Source: an uncultured Bacteroidales bacterium
GTDB lineage: Bacteria > Bacteroidota > Bacteroidia > Bacteroidales > UBA932
Reading direction: 5' to 3'
Assembly (NCBI GenBank): GCA_934725015.1
Contig: CAKVAS010000025.1
Location: 1-30,316 of the forward strand
Length of the DNA stretch: 30,316 nt
Of this stretch, positions 22,180 to 29,458 are shown one piece after another. Numbering within the stretch: the first letter of the stretch is position 1; every line of letters starts with the position of its first letter. The notes under the pieces are model-generated. The model ran no database searches. It was not told where the DNA came from and saw only the letters and a program-made list of their open reading frames with translations. The position numbers and the translations under genes were made by a program.

Positions 22180-23271
22180 ATGGCAGATAACAACTCATTG
22201 CTTGCGAAAGTCCTCGGACTCAGGGAAAAATACGAGTCGCTCCAGACCCAGCTTTCGGATCCGGACGTGATTTCCGACATGAAGAAATATGTTCAGCTCA
22301 ACAAGGAATACAAGGAACTGTCGCCTATCATAAAGGCCGGCGAGGAATACAGGAAGCTCGTCGAGTCATACGAGATGGCGAAGGAAATCATCGCGGAGGA
22401 AAAGGACGAGGAGCTCAGGGAGATGGCGAAGGAGGAGATTGCGGAGATTGAGCCTCAGCTTCCGGAGATGGAGCAGAAAATCAAGCTCCTGCTCATCCCC
22501 GCCGACCCTCAGGACAGCAAGAACGCCATTCTGGAAATCCGTGGAGGCGCGGGCGGCGACGAGGCTGCAATCTTCGCGGGAGACCTGTTCAGGATGTACA
22601 GCAAGTATTTCGAGCGCAGGGGCTGGAAGATGGAAATCAACAGCCAGTCGGAGGGCGCTGCCGGCGGATTCAAGGAAATCGTTGTGAAGGTCATCGGCGA
22701 AGGGGTCTATGGAGTGCTGAAATACGAGTCCGGAGTTCACCGCGTGCAGCGTGTGCCGCAGACCGAGACGCAGGGCAGGGTCCACACCTCGGCGGCGTCG
22801 GTGGCGGTGCTTCCTGAGGCGGACGAGTTCGACATCGAGCTGAACATGAACGACATACGCAAGGATACATTCTGCTCCTCAGGCCCGGGTGGCCAGTCCG
22901 TGAACACGACCTACTCGGCAATCCGCCTCACCCACATCCCTTCAGGAATCGTGGTGCAGTGCCAGGACGAGAAGTCTCAGCTCAAGAACTTCGACAAGGC
23001 ACTCGCCGAGCTCCGCACGAGGCTCTATAATATGGAGTACGAGAAGTATCTGAACGAAATTTCAGCAAAGAGAAAGACAATGGTCTCCACAGGCGACCGC
23101 TCGGCGAAAATCCGCACCTACAACTACCCTCAGTCCCGCGTGACCGACCACCGCATCAACTACACGATGTACAACCTTCCGGTATTCATGGACGGCGACA
23201 TCCAGGAGCTGCTTGACCAGCTGCAGATTGCGGAGAACGCCGAGCGCTTGAAGGCCGCAGGCGAAGAGTGA
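22180..23271 (+). CDS. prfA: Peptide chain release factor 1
   Basis: 363 residues. GGQ catalytic motif in SSGPGGQSVNTTYSAIRL (GGQ about 235-237). The codon-recognition PxT tripeptide is PQT in HRVQRVPQTETQGR, where E. coli RF1 has PAT; the Thr that marks RF1 is kept. VHTSAASVAVLPEADE and IRTYNYPQSRVTDHRI are standard RF1 text. It terminates translation at UAA and UAG and releases the peptide at the ribosome. Preceded by a strong promoter and followed by a terminator, so probably a single-gene unit. No prmC is adjacent. Confidence 0.95.
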   Translation: MADNNSLLAKVLGLREKYESLQTQLSDPDVISDMKKYVQLNKEYKELSPIIKAGEEYRKLVESYEMAKEIIAEEKDEELREMAKEEIAEIEPQLPEMEQKIKLLLIPADPQDSKNAILEIRGGAGGDEAAIFAGDLFRMYSKYFERRGWKMEINSQSEGAAGGFKEIVVKVIGEGVYGVLKYESGVHRVQRVPQTETQGRVHTSAASVAVLPEADEFDIELNMNDIRKDTFCSSGPGGQSVNTTYSAIRLTHIPSGIVVQCQDEKSQLKNFDKALAELRTRLYNMEYEKYLNEISAKRKTMVSTGDRSAKIRTYNYPQSRVTDHRINYTMYNLPVFMDGDIQELLDQLQIAENAERLKAAGEE

Positions 23272-23305
23272 CGGGGCGCCTAAAAAGCGGAACCCCTCTG
23301 ATACG

Positions 23306-23335
23306 AGATGGTGAGCAAAATTGCACCATCTTTTT
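23306..23335 (+). terminator. Terminator after prfA
   Basis: AGATGGTG and CACCATCT form an 8-bp stem with a 10-nt loop and a TTTTT tail, about 35 nt after the prfA stop codon and directly facing the end of the convergent aminotransferase gene. Confidence 0.85.
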
Positions 23336-23336
23336 G

Positions 23337-24494
23337 TTATAAGACCCGATTCAGCCGCTCAAGGCCGTCGAGAAGAAGGGTGCGGGGGCAGGCGATGTTG
23401 AGGCGGATGAAGTTTTCGCCGCCGGGGCCGTACATCGTGCCTGAGTTGACCATTAGTTTCTGCTCGTCGAGAAGGCGCGCCGTGACCTCGTCGGCGTTTA
23501 GTCCCGTCGCGCTGACGTCAATCCAGACGAGATAGGTGCCCTCTAGTTCCGTGACCGGACACTGAGGAATGCGCCCGGAGAAAAAGGCCTTGACCGTCAT
23601 GTAGTTGGCATAGAGGTAGCCGCGCAGGGCATCCAGCCAGTCGGCGCCCTCCGGGGAGTATGCGGCGAGGGTCGCCTCGACTCCGAACGGGTTCACGTCG
23701 CAGACCTCGTTGACATTGATTGCCCGGTCTATGCGGGAGAGGATTTCGCGGTCATCCGCGATTATGTTCGCAATCTGAAGTCCGGCGATGTTGAATGCCT
23801 TGCTCGGGGAGATGCAGGTCGCGGAGTGGAGTCGGAAGTCTTCGCCGAGAGACGCGAACGGCGTGTAGTCGTGCTCCGGATAGGTCAGCTCGCAGTGAAT
23901 CTCGTCGGAAATCACGAACACATTGTTCCTCAGACATATTTCCCCGACTCTGCGCAGTTCCTCCTCTGTCCACACACGGCCGGCCGGGTTGTGCGGATTG
24001 CAGAGAATCATCACCTTCGCCCTCGGGTCGGCGGCCTTCGTCTCAAGGTCGTCGAAGTCCATTCTCCACGAAAGTCCGTCGCGGACAAGAGGGTTCGGAA
24101 GCATCTCGCAGCCGTTGTTGCGGATGGACGAGAAGAAGCAGTTATACACCGGCGGCTGGACTATGACCTTGTCGCCCGGGCGGGTCAGCGCCTTGATAAT
24201 CGCCGAGAGCGCCGGCACCACGCCGCTCGTGTAGATGAACCTGTCGCGCTCGAAGCGCACGCCGTGACGAGTGCCGAACCAGCCGATTACGGCATCATAG
24301 TAGGACTGCGGAACCTTGACATAGCCGAAAATCCCGTGCTCCACCCTGCGTCGCAGCGCTTCAGTCACGCAGGGCGCCGTCCTGAAGTCCATGTCCGCGA
24401 CCCACATCGGCAGAACTCCTTCAGCCGGGGTGTCCCATTTGTAGGAGTTTGTCCCGCGCCTCGGAACTATCTCGTCAAAATTGTATTTTCCCAT
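23337..24494 (-). CDS. PatB/MalY-type PLP aminotransferase (cystathionine beta-lyase)
   Basis: 385 residues, a full-length fold-type I PLP enzyme. MGKYNFDEIVPRRGTNSYKW and LPMWVADMDF at the N-terminus are diagnostic of the PatB/MalY group. NPHNPAGR (166-173), SDEIHCEL (196-203) and the PLP-binding lysine in SPSKAFNIAGLQ (K232) follow, then the carboxylate-binding Arg in ENFIRLNIACPR. Known members cleave cystathionine or cysteine (C-S lyase). Cytosolic. It lies 75 nt downstream of the DUF3737 gene on the same strand, an order likely to reflect one transcript. Confidence 0.93.
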   Translation of the reverse strand: MGKYNFDEIVPRRGTNSYKWDTPAEGVLPMWVADMDFRTAPCVTEALRRRVEHGIFGYVKVPQSYYDAVIGWFGTRHGVRFERDRFIYTSGVVPALSAIIKALTRPGDKVIVQPPVYNCFFSSIRNNGCEMLPNPLVRDGLSWRMDFDDLETKAADPRAKVMILCNPHNPAGRVWTEEELRRVGEICLRNNVFVISDEIHCELTYPEHDYTPFASLGEDFRLHSATCISPSKAFNIAGLQIANIIADDREILSRIDRAINVNEVCDVNPFGVEATLAAYSPEGADWLDALRGYLYANYMTVKAFFSGRIPQCPVTELEGTYLVWIDVSATGLNADEVTARLLDEQKLMVNSGTMYGPGGENFIRLNIACPRTLLLDGLERLNRVL

Positions 24495-24569
24495 TTTCCT
24501 TCACATTTTGGTCGCTTTGTACCGGGCACCGCCACAGCGCCTGCATGGCTCTGTCCCTTGAAATTGTCC

Positions 24570-25430
24570 CTATTCCAGTTTTTTCCCGCCCCGGGTCCCA
24601 ACCACGCAGTCCGCCGGAGCCTTGATGTTCCTGTCAATGATGATTTCGCCGATTTCGTCAGCGACGATGCTTCCCGTCCGAGGGTTCTTCACGCTGCGTA
24701 TGCCTCCGACGATCGTCGCCCGCACGCTGCTGTACTCGAACGCGAGGTCGCAATCCTCGGCGAAGGTGCAGTTTTCAAGCACCAGGTTCTCCGCATAGCA
24801 TAGCGGCTGCGTTCCCGAAATCCGGCAGTTCACGAGCCTGAGGTTCCGCGAATGCCAGCCGAGGTATTCCCCGCTGAGTTCGGAATCATAGACCGTCACA
24901 TTCTCGCTTTCCCAAAGCGCGTCCTTCGTCGTGATTTTCGCATTGCGCAGCTCAAGGTTGCGGACATACTGGAACACATACTTGCTGTCGCTGACAAGCC
25001 CGTCGATGCGCAGGTCGCTGCTGAACATGAAAGGATAGGTGCCTCCGTGCAGCTTCAGGTCCCTGACATTCACGCGGCTGCATCTCCAGAAAACCTCGTC
25101 CGCATCGGTCATCTCGACATTCTCGATTTCGATGTCGCTCATCTCCCGGAACATCTTCGGCGCGGCAATCACCGTGTCCCTCATCTTCAGATGGTCCGAA
25201 TACCACAGCGCCGAGCGGCCGCCAACGTCGAAGAAGCAGCGCTCGATGAGGAACCCGTGCACATGCCAGAATGGATAGTTCCCCTCGAAGCGGCAGTCCA
25301 CCGCCTCAATGTCGCTGCATTCCTTTATCGCCGACTCGCCCTCGCGTATGACGACATTCTCAAGTCGCAGCCCATGTGATTCAAACAAAGGGCGTTCGCC
25401 CCCGAATTCCGCATTCCGTATCGTTTTCAT
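24570..25430 (-). CDS. DUF3737 family protein
   Basis: 286 residues from the ATG at 25430 (MKTIRNAEFGGERPLF), which is the family's usual start; the 25 codons upstream are excluded. The protein is a run of short, regularly spaced beta-strand units (LRLENVVIREGES, IEAVDCRFEGNYPFWH, LIERCFFDVGGRSALW, LRLVNCRISGTQPLCY) like a right-handed beta-helix, and ends in IIDRNIKAPADC. DUF3737 proteins are widespread and of unknown function. No signal peptide, so cytosolic. Upstream of the PatB-type gene in the same direction; a functional link is only positional. Confidence 0.9.
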   Translation of the reverse strand: MKTIRNAEFGGERPLFESHGLRLENVVIREGESAIKECSDIEAVDCRFEGNYPFWHVHGFLIERCFFDVGGRSALWYSDHLKMRDTVIAAPKMFREMSDIEIENVEMTDADEVFWRCSRVNVRDLKLHGGTYPFMFSSDLRIDGLVSDSKYVFQYVRNLELRNAKITTKDALWESENVTVYDSELSGEYLGWHSRNLRLVNCRISGTQPLCYAENLVLENCTFAEDCDLAFEYSSVRATIVGGIRSVKNPRTGSIVADEIGEIIIDRNIKAPADCVVGTRGGKKLE

Positions 25431-25453
25431 ATATCCCAATTTTTCATATATCC
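25424..25453. repeat. 13-bp direct repeat over the DUF3737 start codon
   Basis: TTTTCATATATCC occurs at 25424-25436 and 25441-25453 (17-bp period). The first copy contains the DUF3737 ATG on the minus strand; the second puts an out-of-frame ATG 17 nt upstream. Further ATATCC motifs occur at about 25462, 25532 and 25594 in the 245-bp gap to pnuC. Confidence 0.5.
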
Positions 25454-25502
25454 GTCCTTCGCATATCCGCCATACAGCAGCGAATCTTCGTATTTCCGAA
25501 TG

Positions 25503-25510
25503 CAAAATTA
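25503..25510 (-). promoter_or_regulatory. -7 element for the DUF3737-PatB unit
   Basis: Minus-strand TAATTTTG fits TAnnTTTG, 72 nt upstream of the DUF3737 ATG. No clear -33 TTG. Confidence 0.4.
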
Positions 25511-25629
25511 AGTATAAAAATATATTTCCGAAATATCCGTATCATCGAAGTTCCTGCCAAATTTCGGGGATATGTGTCGAACCCATGAAAATAAATATCC
25601 GTACGCAGCGCAATGTCGCGGAAAGTGGG

Positions 25630-25637
25630 TATCTTTG
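25630..25637 (+). promoter_or_regulatory. -7 element for pnuC
   Basis: TATCTTTG fits TAnnTTTG and lies 38 nt before the ATG at 25676. It falls inside the longest possible reading frame, arguing against the upstream start at 25613. Confidence 0.5.
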
Positions 25638-25675
25638 CAGCCGCAGCCGGGGATATGCTCCCGTCCGCCAACTAC

Positions 25676-26344
25676 ATGGAATTTGACTTTCTCGGAATAT
25701 TCACGCTCGTCACTGGCGTCATGTTCCTGATTCTCGAAATCAGGCAGAACAACTGGATGTGGGCATTTCAGCTGCTCTCGGCCGCAGCCGCCATGGTCTC
25801 GTTCTTCGCGGAAGGGCTGTATGCCTCGTCCGCGCTGAACCTCTACTATGTCGTGATGGCGTTCGTGGGCTTCGTCCAGTGGAGGCGGGATGACGGGCTG
25901 AAAGATTTCTCGGCTACGCCCGGAATGACAAGGGGAAGCTCCGAAATGCCGGGCGGAGATTCCAAAGTGACGGACGGCAATGTCGAGAAGGCCGCCGCCG
26001 AGATTCACCTGCGGCACCTGTCCCCGAAGACGGCTCTCATCAGTGCCATTATATTGGTTGCGGGCACGGCGGTGCTGTACTTCATCCTCCGGGAGCTTGA
26101 CGACCCGAAATCCGTGGGAGACGCGGGCGCTACGGTTCTGAGCGGCATCGCAACATGGTGGCTCGCGAAGTCATATCCCCAGCAGTGGGTTCTCTGGATT
26201 TTCGCAGATGCCTTCTCCGCATGGATTTGCCATACCCAGGGAATGCCCGCCATGTCACTCCTATATATAATATACGCCCTTTCCGCGATATACGGATATA
26301 TCCATTGGATACGGAAAGGAAAATATATCGACGAAGTCGGATGA
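25676..26344 (+). CDS. pnuC: PnuC-family vitamin/nucleoside transporter with a repeat-derived loop
   Basis: 222 residues from the ATG at 25676 (MEFDFLGIFTLV); the frame opens earlier (25613), but that start precedes the promoter. Hydrophobic spans (FLGIFTLVTGVMFLILEI, AFQLLSAAAAMVSFF, LNLYYVVMAFVGFVQW, TALISAIILVAGTAVLYF, VLWIFADAFSAWICH, LLYIIYALSAIYGYIHW) match PnuC facilitators. These take up nicotinamide riboside or, in Bacteroidota, often thiamin; no TPP riboswitch is visible, so the substrate is open. Between the third and fourth spans is a polar stretch (KDFSATPGMTRGSSEMPGGDS) encoded by an inverted pair of the genome's palindromic repeat; the frame stays open through it. The restriction-modification genes follow 54 nt downstream. 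Confidence 0.88.
   Translation: MEFDFLGIFTLVTGVMFLILEIRQNNWMWAFQLLSAAAAMVSFFAEGLYASSALNLYYVVMAFVGFVQWRRDDGLKDFSATPGMTRGSSEMPGGDSKVTDGNVEKAAAEIHLRHLSPKTALISAIILVAGTAVLYFILRELDDPKSVGDAGATVLSGIATWWLAKSYPQQWVLWIFADAFSAWICHTQGMPAMSLLYIIYALSAIYGYIHWIRKGKYIDEVG
25904..25963. repeat. Inverted pair of palindromic repeats inside pnuC
   Basis: GATTTCTCGGCTACGCCCGG with AATGACA forms one unit. An inverted unit (complement GGAATCTCCGCCCGGCATT) ends the element. CGCCCGG (25917-25923) and CCGGGCG (25949-25955) are exact inverted arms. It resembles the widespread intergenic GGAATGACA palindromes but here lies in coding sequence, in frame. Confidence 0.65.
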
Positions 26345-26350
26345 TTTCAT

Positions 26351-26358
26351 TAAATTTG
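26351..26358 (+). promoter_or_regulatory. -7 element for the restriction-modification operon
   Basis: TAAATTTG fits TAnnTTTG, 7 nt after the pnuC stop codon and 40 nt before the methyltransferase ATG at 26399. No clear -33 TTG. Confidence 0.5.
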
Positions 26359-26398
26359 TAATTGGTTTTATAAATCATAAATTTACACTATTTTGACT

Positions 26399-27415
26399 AT
26401 GGTAAACGACGGTAAGGTCAGAGCGGCACGCAACAGAACATTGACAGTTTCAAGTGACGAGAAGCCAGAACTCCGAAAACAGTTTCTGCACATTAATGAT
26501 TTGAATGATGGGGCATCCTGCATTGACAGGCTCATCAACGCCGACATCTTCGATACTCTGACGCATATTCCTGATTCTTTTGCAGATTTGATAATCATCG
26601 ACCCGCCATATAACCTTAGCAAAACATTTAATTCCTCAAAATTTTCCGCAATGTCAGACACCCAATATGAGGACTATGTAAGATCCTGGCTTCCGGAAGT
26701 CTGCAGAAAACTCAAGCCATATGGCTCCCTCTATATGTGCGGGGACTGGAAATGTTCCGGAGCACAAAAAGCTGTCATTGAGGAAGAACTTCATATTCTT
26801 AATCGCATAACATGGCAGAGGGAGAAAGGTCGCGGGGCAAAATCCAACTGGAAAAACGCGATGGAAGACATCTGGTTCGCGGTAAAGGATGAAAGCAATT
26901 ACTTCTTCGATGTTGATGCCGTCAAGATGAAGCGACGGGTCATCGCTCCATATAAGGAAAACGGCAAGCCCAAAGACTGGGAAGACACGAAGGACGGAAA
27001 GTTCCGCGTCACATTCCCATCGAACTTTTGGGACGACATCAGCATCCCTTTCTGGTCAATGCCTGAGAACACCGACCATCCTACTCAAAAACCGGAAAAA
27101 CTGATAGCAAAACTTATACTTGCATCATCCCGTCCCGGAGACGTGGTATTTGACCCTTTCGCAGGAAGCGGAACAACTTGCGTCGTCGCTAAAAAACTGG
27201 GGCGCCGCTTTCTTGGGGTGGAGATTGATGAGGAATATTGTATGCTCGGGGCAAAACGCCTCTGCGCCGCTGAGGCGGACACTTCAATTCAGGGGTATAA
27301 TGGGGGATATTTTTGGGAAAGAAATACACTGAATCTTCAAAAACAGAATTGTTCTGCCACAGCAAAAGAAAGAGATGAGCAAGAATATGTCGGCCCCTTA
27401 TTTAAAGCAATATGA
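26399..27415 (+). CDS. Type II DNA methyltransferase (beta-class, N6-adenine or N4-cytosine)
   Basis: 338 residues from the ATG at 26399 (a TTG start 2 codons upstream is less likely). Catalytic motif IV DPPYNLS (68-74) precedes SAM-binding motif I FDPFAGSGTT (251-260), with HPTQKPEKLI between; this order defines beta-class amino-methyltransferases. DPPY is more usual in adenine methylases, but N4-cytosine is not excluded. NRITWQREKGRGAKSNWKNAMEDIWF is a typical stretch of Type II solitary-site enzymes. Its stop codon overlaps the next gene's ATG (ATGA), so the two are translationally coupled. AT-richer than pnuC and mazG on either side, consistent with acquisition. The recognition site cannot be read from sequence. 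Confidence 0.9.
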   Translation: MVNDGKVRAARNRTLTVSSDEKPELRKQFLHINDLNDGASCIDRLINADIFDTLTHIPDSFADLIIIDPPYNLSKTFNSSKFSAMSDTQYEDYVRSWLPEVCRKLKPYGSLYMCGDWKCSGAQKAVIEEELHILNRITWQREKGRGAKSNWKNAMEDIWFAVKDESNYFFDVDAVKMKRRVIAPYKENGKPKDWEDTKDGKFRVTFPSNFWDDISIPFWSMPENTDHPTQKPEKLIAKLILASSRPGDVVFDPFAGSGTTCVVAKKLGRRFLGVEIDEEYCMLGAKRLCAAEADTSIQGYNGGYFWERNTLNLQKQNCSATAKERDEQEYVGPLFKAI

Positions 27416-28575
27416 ATGAACTTGTCCATAAATTCGTGAATGATGTCACGGAAACGGCTCCAACCGGAAACAAAGACGCTCTGATTGACTATATTACAGA
27501 GAAATATAACCTCACGCGTGAAAGGAAAGTTTATTATTGCCGATATTTCGCCGTCAGGTTCAGCTACTCACAGACAGGATCTTTCAGCAATACCGTTCTG
27601 TCGTTGTCCGCATTGCAAAAATACGATAATATTCCGTTTTTCGTTGTTCTGGTGAGGAATAACGACAGCAATGTGATATATCTTGCGAACTCATCATTTC
27701 TGTCCAAGATAAGTCACAGTTCCAAAGAACTGTCAATGTGCAATATCAAGGGGAGCTTCAATGGCAGCGATATAATGAAAGAATATTCCGGTCTGTCAAA
27801 TGTCCCGTCAAATTTCGATGATTTGTTCGCGATACATGAAGGACTTGATTGGGAGGAAAACCTGTCACGGCTTGTCGAGGCTTCGTCTGGAATAAGACCA
27901 AAATCTCAAAAATTCGAGCCTGACGAAAATCAGATGACAAACATCTTCAATTCCGTGTCAAGAGCGATTGATTTTGTGTTGTCCGAGAATTTTAAGGTAT
28001 TGAACAATGACCTTAGCGAAAGATGTGAAAAATGTCGCGAAGCAATATTAACCGCATCACGTATAGAGAACGTGAACATTCGCGGACGAATAATCGAATA
28101 TATGATTACCTCAAACGACAGTGTAAGGGAAGAGATACGAAATCTCCTGCAACAAGACACGCAGATGCTGCCAGAAGTTGAAACACATGACGATTTGGGA
28201 GATTATGTAAGGGTATTCGACAATGGAAAGGCATACACGGACATAAAGACGAAGATCATTTCTCTCAATTCCGCGCCCAAAGCATACAACATTGACAAGT
28301 TTTTGACTAAAATGGCAGAGGATGATTCTTTATTTTTCTTCTTCATTGTAGGTATTGATTCCGAGGGTGTGTTCAGAACCGCATTATGCTCTGTTTATCA
28401 TGATGAATTGATTGATGCATCAGTCATTCAGCACCATTGGGCAGGTCGGGCGACAAGAGGTGTCGTGCAGTTTTCAGGAAAAGCACTCAATACAATCATC
28501 GGGAGGACTGATTTCACAAATAATATTGACAAGAAAAAAGCAAGACTGCATCTTGAGAGTCTTATTGCAAGATAA
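27412..28575 (+). CDS. Putative Type II restriction endonuclease, family not recognised
   Basis: 387 residues beginning in the ATGA overlap with the methyltransferase. The position makes a cognate endonuclease the natural reading. A candidate PD-(D/E)XK site lies in DYVRVFDNGKAYTDIKTK: D264, then D277-x-K279. The C-terminal part carries a distinctive HHWAGRATRGVVQF segment (about 341-354). The N-terminal ~180 residues (YYCRYFAVRFSYSQ and onward) have no motif I know. No signal peptide or membrane span. It ends 23 nt before mazG with no terminator, so read-through into mazG is possible. The alternative is a specificity or accessory subunit, which I think less likely. Confidence 0.7.
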   Translation: MNELVHKFVNDVTETAPTGNKDALIDYITEKYNLTRERKVYYCRYFAVRFSYSQTGSFSNTVLSLSALQKYDNIPFFVVLVRNNDSNVIYLANSSFLSKISHSSKELSMCNIKGSFNGSDIMKEYSGLSNVPSNFDDLFAIHEGLDWEENLSRLVEASSGIRPKSQKFEPDENQMTNIFNSVSRAIDFVLSENFKVLNNDLSERCEKCREAILTASRIENVNIRGRIIEYMITSNDSVREEIRNLLQQDTQMLPEVETHDDLGDYVRVFDNGKAYTDIKTKIISLNSAPKAYNIDKFLTKMAEDDSLFFFFIVGIDSEGVFRTALCSVYHDELIDASVIQHHWAGRATRGVVQFSGKALNTIIGRTDFTNNIDKKKARLHLESLIAR

Positions 28576-28598
28576 CATCGAATAATAAAGAAAAAACG

Positions 28599-29417
28599 AT
28601 GAATACGAGAGAACAGAAACTTGAGGCGTTCGGGCGGCTGCTCGACATTTTGGACGAGCTGAGGGTGAAATGCCCGTGGGATCGCAAACAGACAAACGAG
28701 AGCCTGCGGCCGCAGACGATTGAGGAGGTTTATGAACTGAGCGACGCGATTATGAAGGACGAGCACGGGGAGATATGCAAGGAGCTCGGCGACCTGCTGC
28801 TCCATGTCGTGTTCTATGCGAAGATGGGCGACGAAAAGGGAGAGTTCGACATCGCGGATGTGTGCAATCATCTGTGCGATAAACTGATATATCGCCACCC
28901 TCATGTATTCGGAGAGACTGAGGCCGCTTCGGCGGAGGACGTCGTGCGCAACTGGGAAATGCTCAAGACCAGGGAGAAGGACGGCAACAAGAGGGTTCTT
29001 AGCGGGGTGCCGGAGTCGCTTCCGTCGATGATCAAGGCCTACAGGATTCAGGACAAGGCCCGCGGGGTCGGCTTCGACTGGGAGCAGAAGGAGGATGTCT
29101 GGGCTAAGGTCAAGGAGGAGGAAGGAGAACTGGAGACTGAGCTGAAGGCCCTTGACGCCGCCGTCTCGGACGAGGAGAAGGCAACTGCGAAAGACCGTGC
29201 GGAAGAGGAGCTCGGAGACATGATTTTCGCTCTCGTGAACGCCGGCCGCCTCTACAAGCTCAACCCGGACACGGCCCTGGAGCGCACCTGTGCCAAGTTC
29301 CGCCGCCGCTTCACCTACCTCGAAGAGCACACCATCCGCGAAGGCCGCGACCTCCACGACTTGACTCTCGCCGAAATGGATGCCATCTGGGACGAGGCCA
29401 AGGAAAAGGGGTTGTAG
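28599..29417 (+). CDS. mazG: Nucleoside triphosphate pyrophosphohydrolase MazG
   Basis: 272 residues with the two MazG domains of the long form. N-terminal: CPWDRKQTNESLRPQTIEEVYEL, then EICKELGDLLLHVVFY. C-terminal: KVKEEEGELETEL and AEEELGDMIFALVN. Each has the EExxE and ExxD metal-binding helices. SGVPESLPSMIKAYRIQDKARGVGFDW lies between, as in E. coli MazG. It hydrolyses (d)NTPs to NMP and PPi in the cytosol, removing aberrant nucleotides and tempering ppGpp. GC-rich like the core genome, unlike the restriction genes before it. Its last Leu codon supplies the -33 TTG of the next gene's promoter. Confidence 0.95.
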   Translation: MNTREQKLEAFGRLLDILDELRVKCPWDRKQTNESLRPQTIEEVYELSDAIMKDEHGEICKELGDLLLHVVFYAKMGDEKGEFDIADVCNHLCDKLIYRHPHVFGETEAASAEDVVRNWEMLKTREKDGNKRVLSGVPESLPSMIKAYRIQDKARGVGFDWEQKEDVWAKVKEEEGELETELKALDAAVSDEEKATAKDRAEEELGDMIFALVNAGRLYKLNPDTALERTCAKFRRRFTYLEEHTIREGRDLHDLTLAEMDAIWDEAKEKGL

Positions 29418-29441
29418 CTTTAGCTATTTTTTGTATATTTG
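29412..29441 (+). promoter_or_regulatory. Promoter for the AAA-ATPase gene
   Basis: TTG at 29412-29414 and TATATTTG at 29434-29441, spacing 19 bp. The TTG is the last sense codon of mazG. The start codon at 29459 follows the expected start point by about ten bases. Confidence 0.7.
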
Positions 29442-29458
29442 CGGGTCATGAATATTGA

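Noticed and set aside
25431..25675. A thiamin (TPP) riboswitch was looked for upstream of pnuC
   Set aside because: No CTGAGA core or matching helices were found, so the PnuC substrate was left open.
25508..26017. A minus-strand frame opposite the start of pnuC
   Set aside because: Antisense of a transporter with clear membrane spans; its repeated HFG/HSGRS text is the palindromic repeat read backwards.
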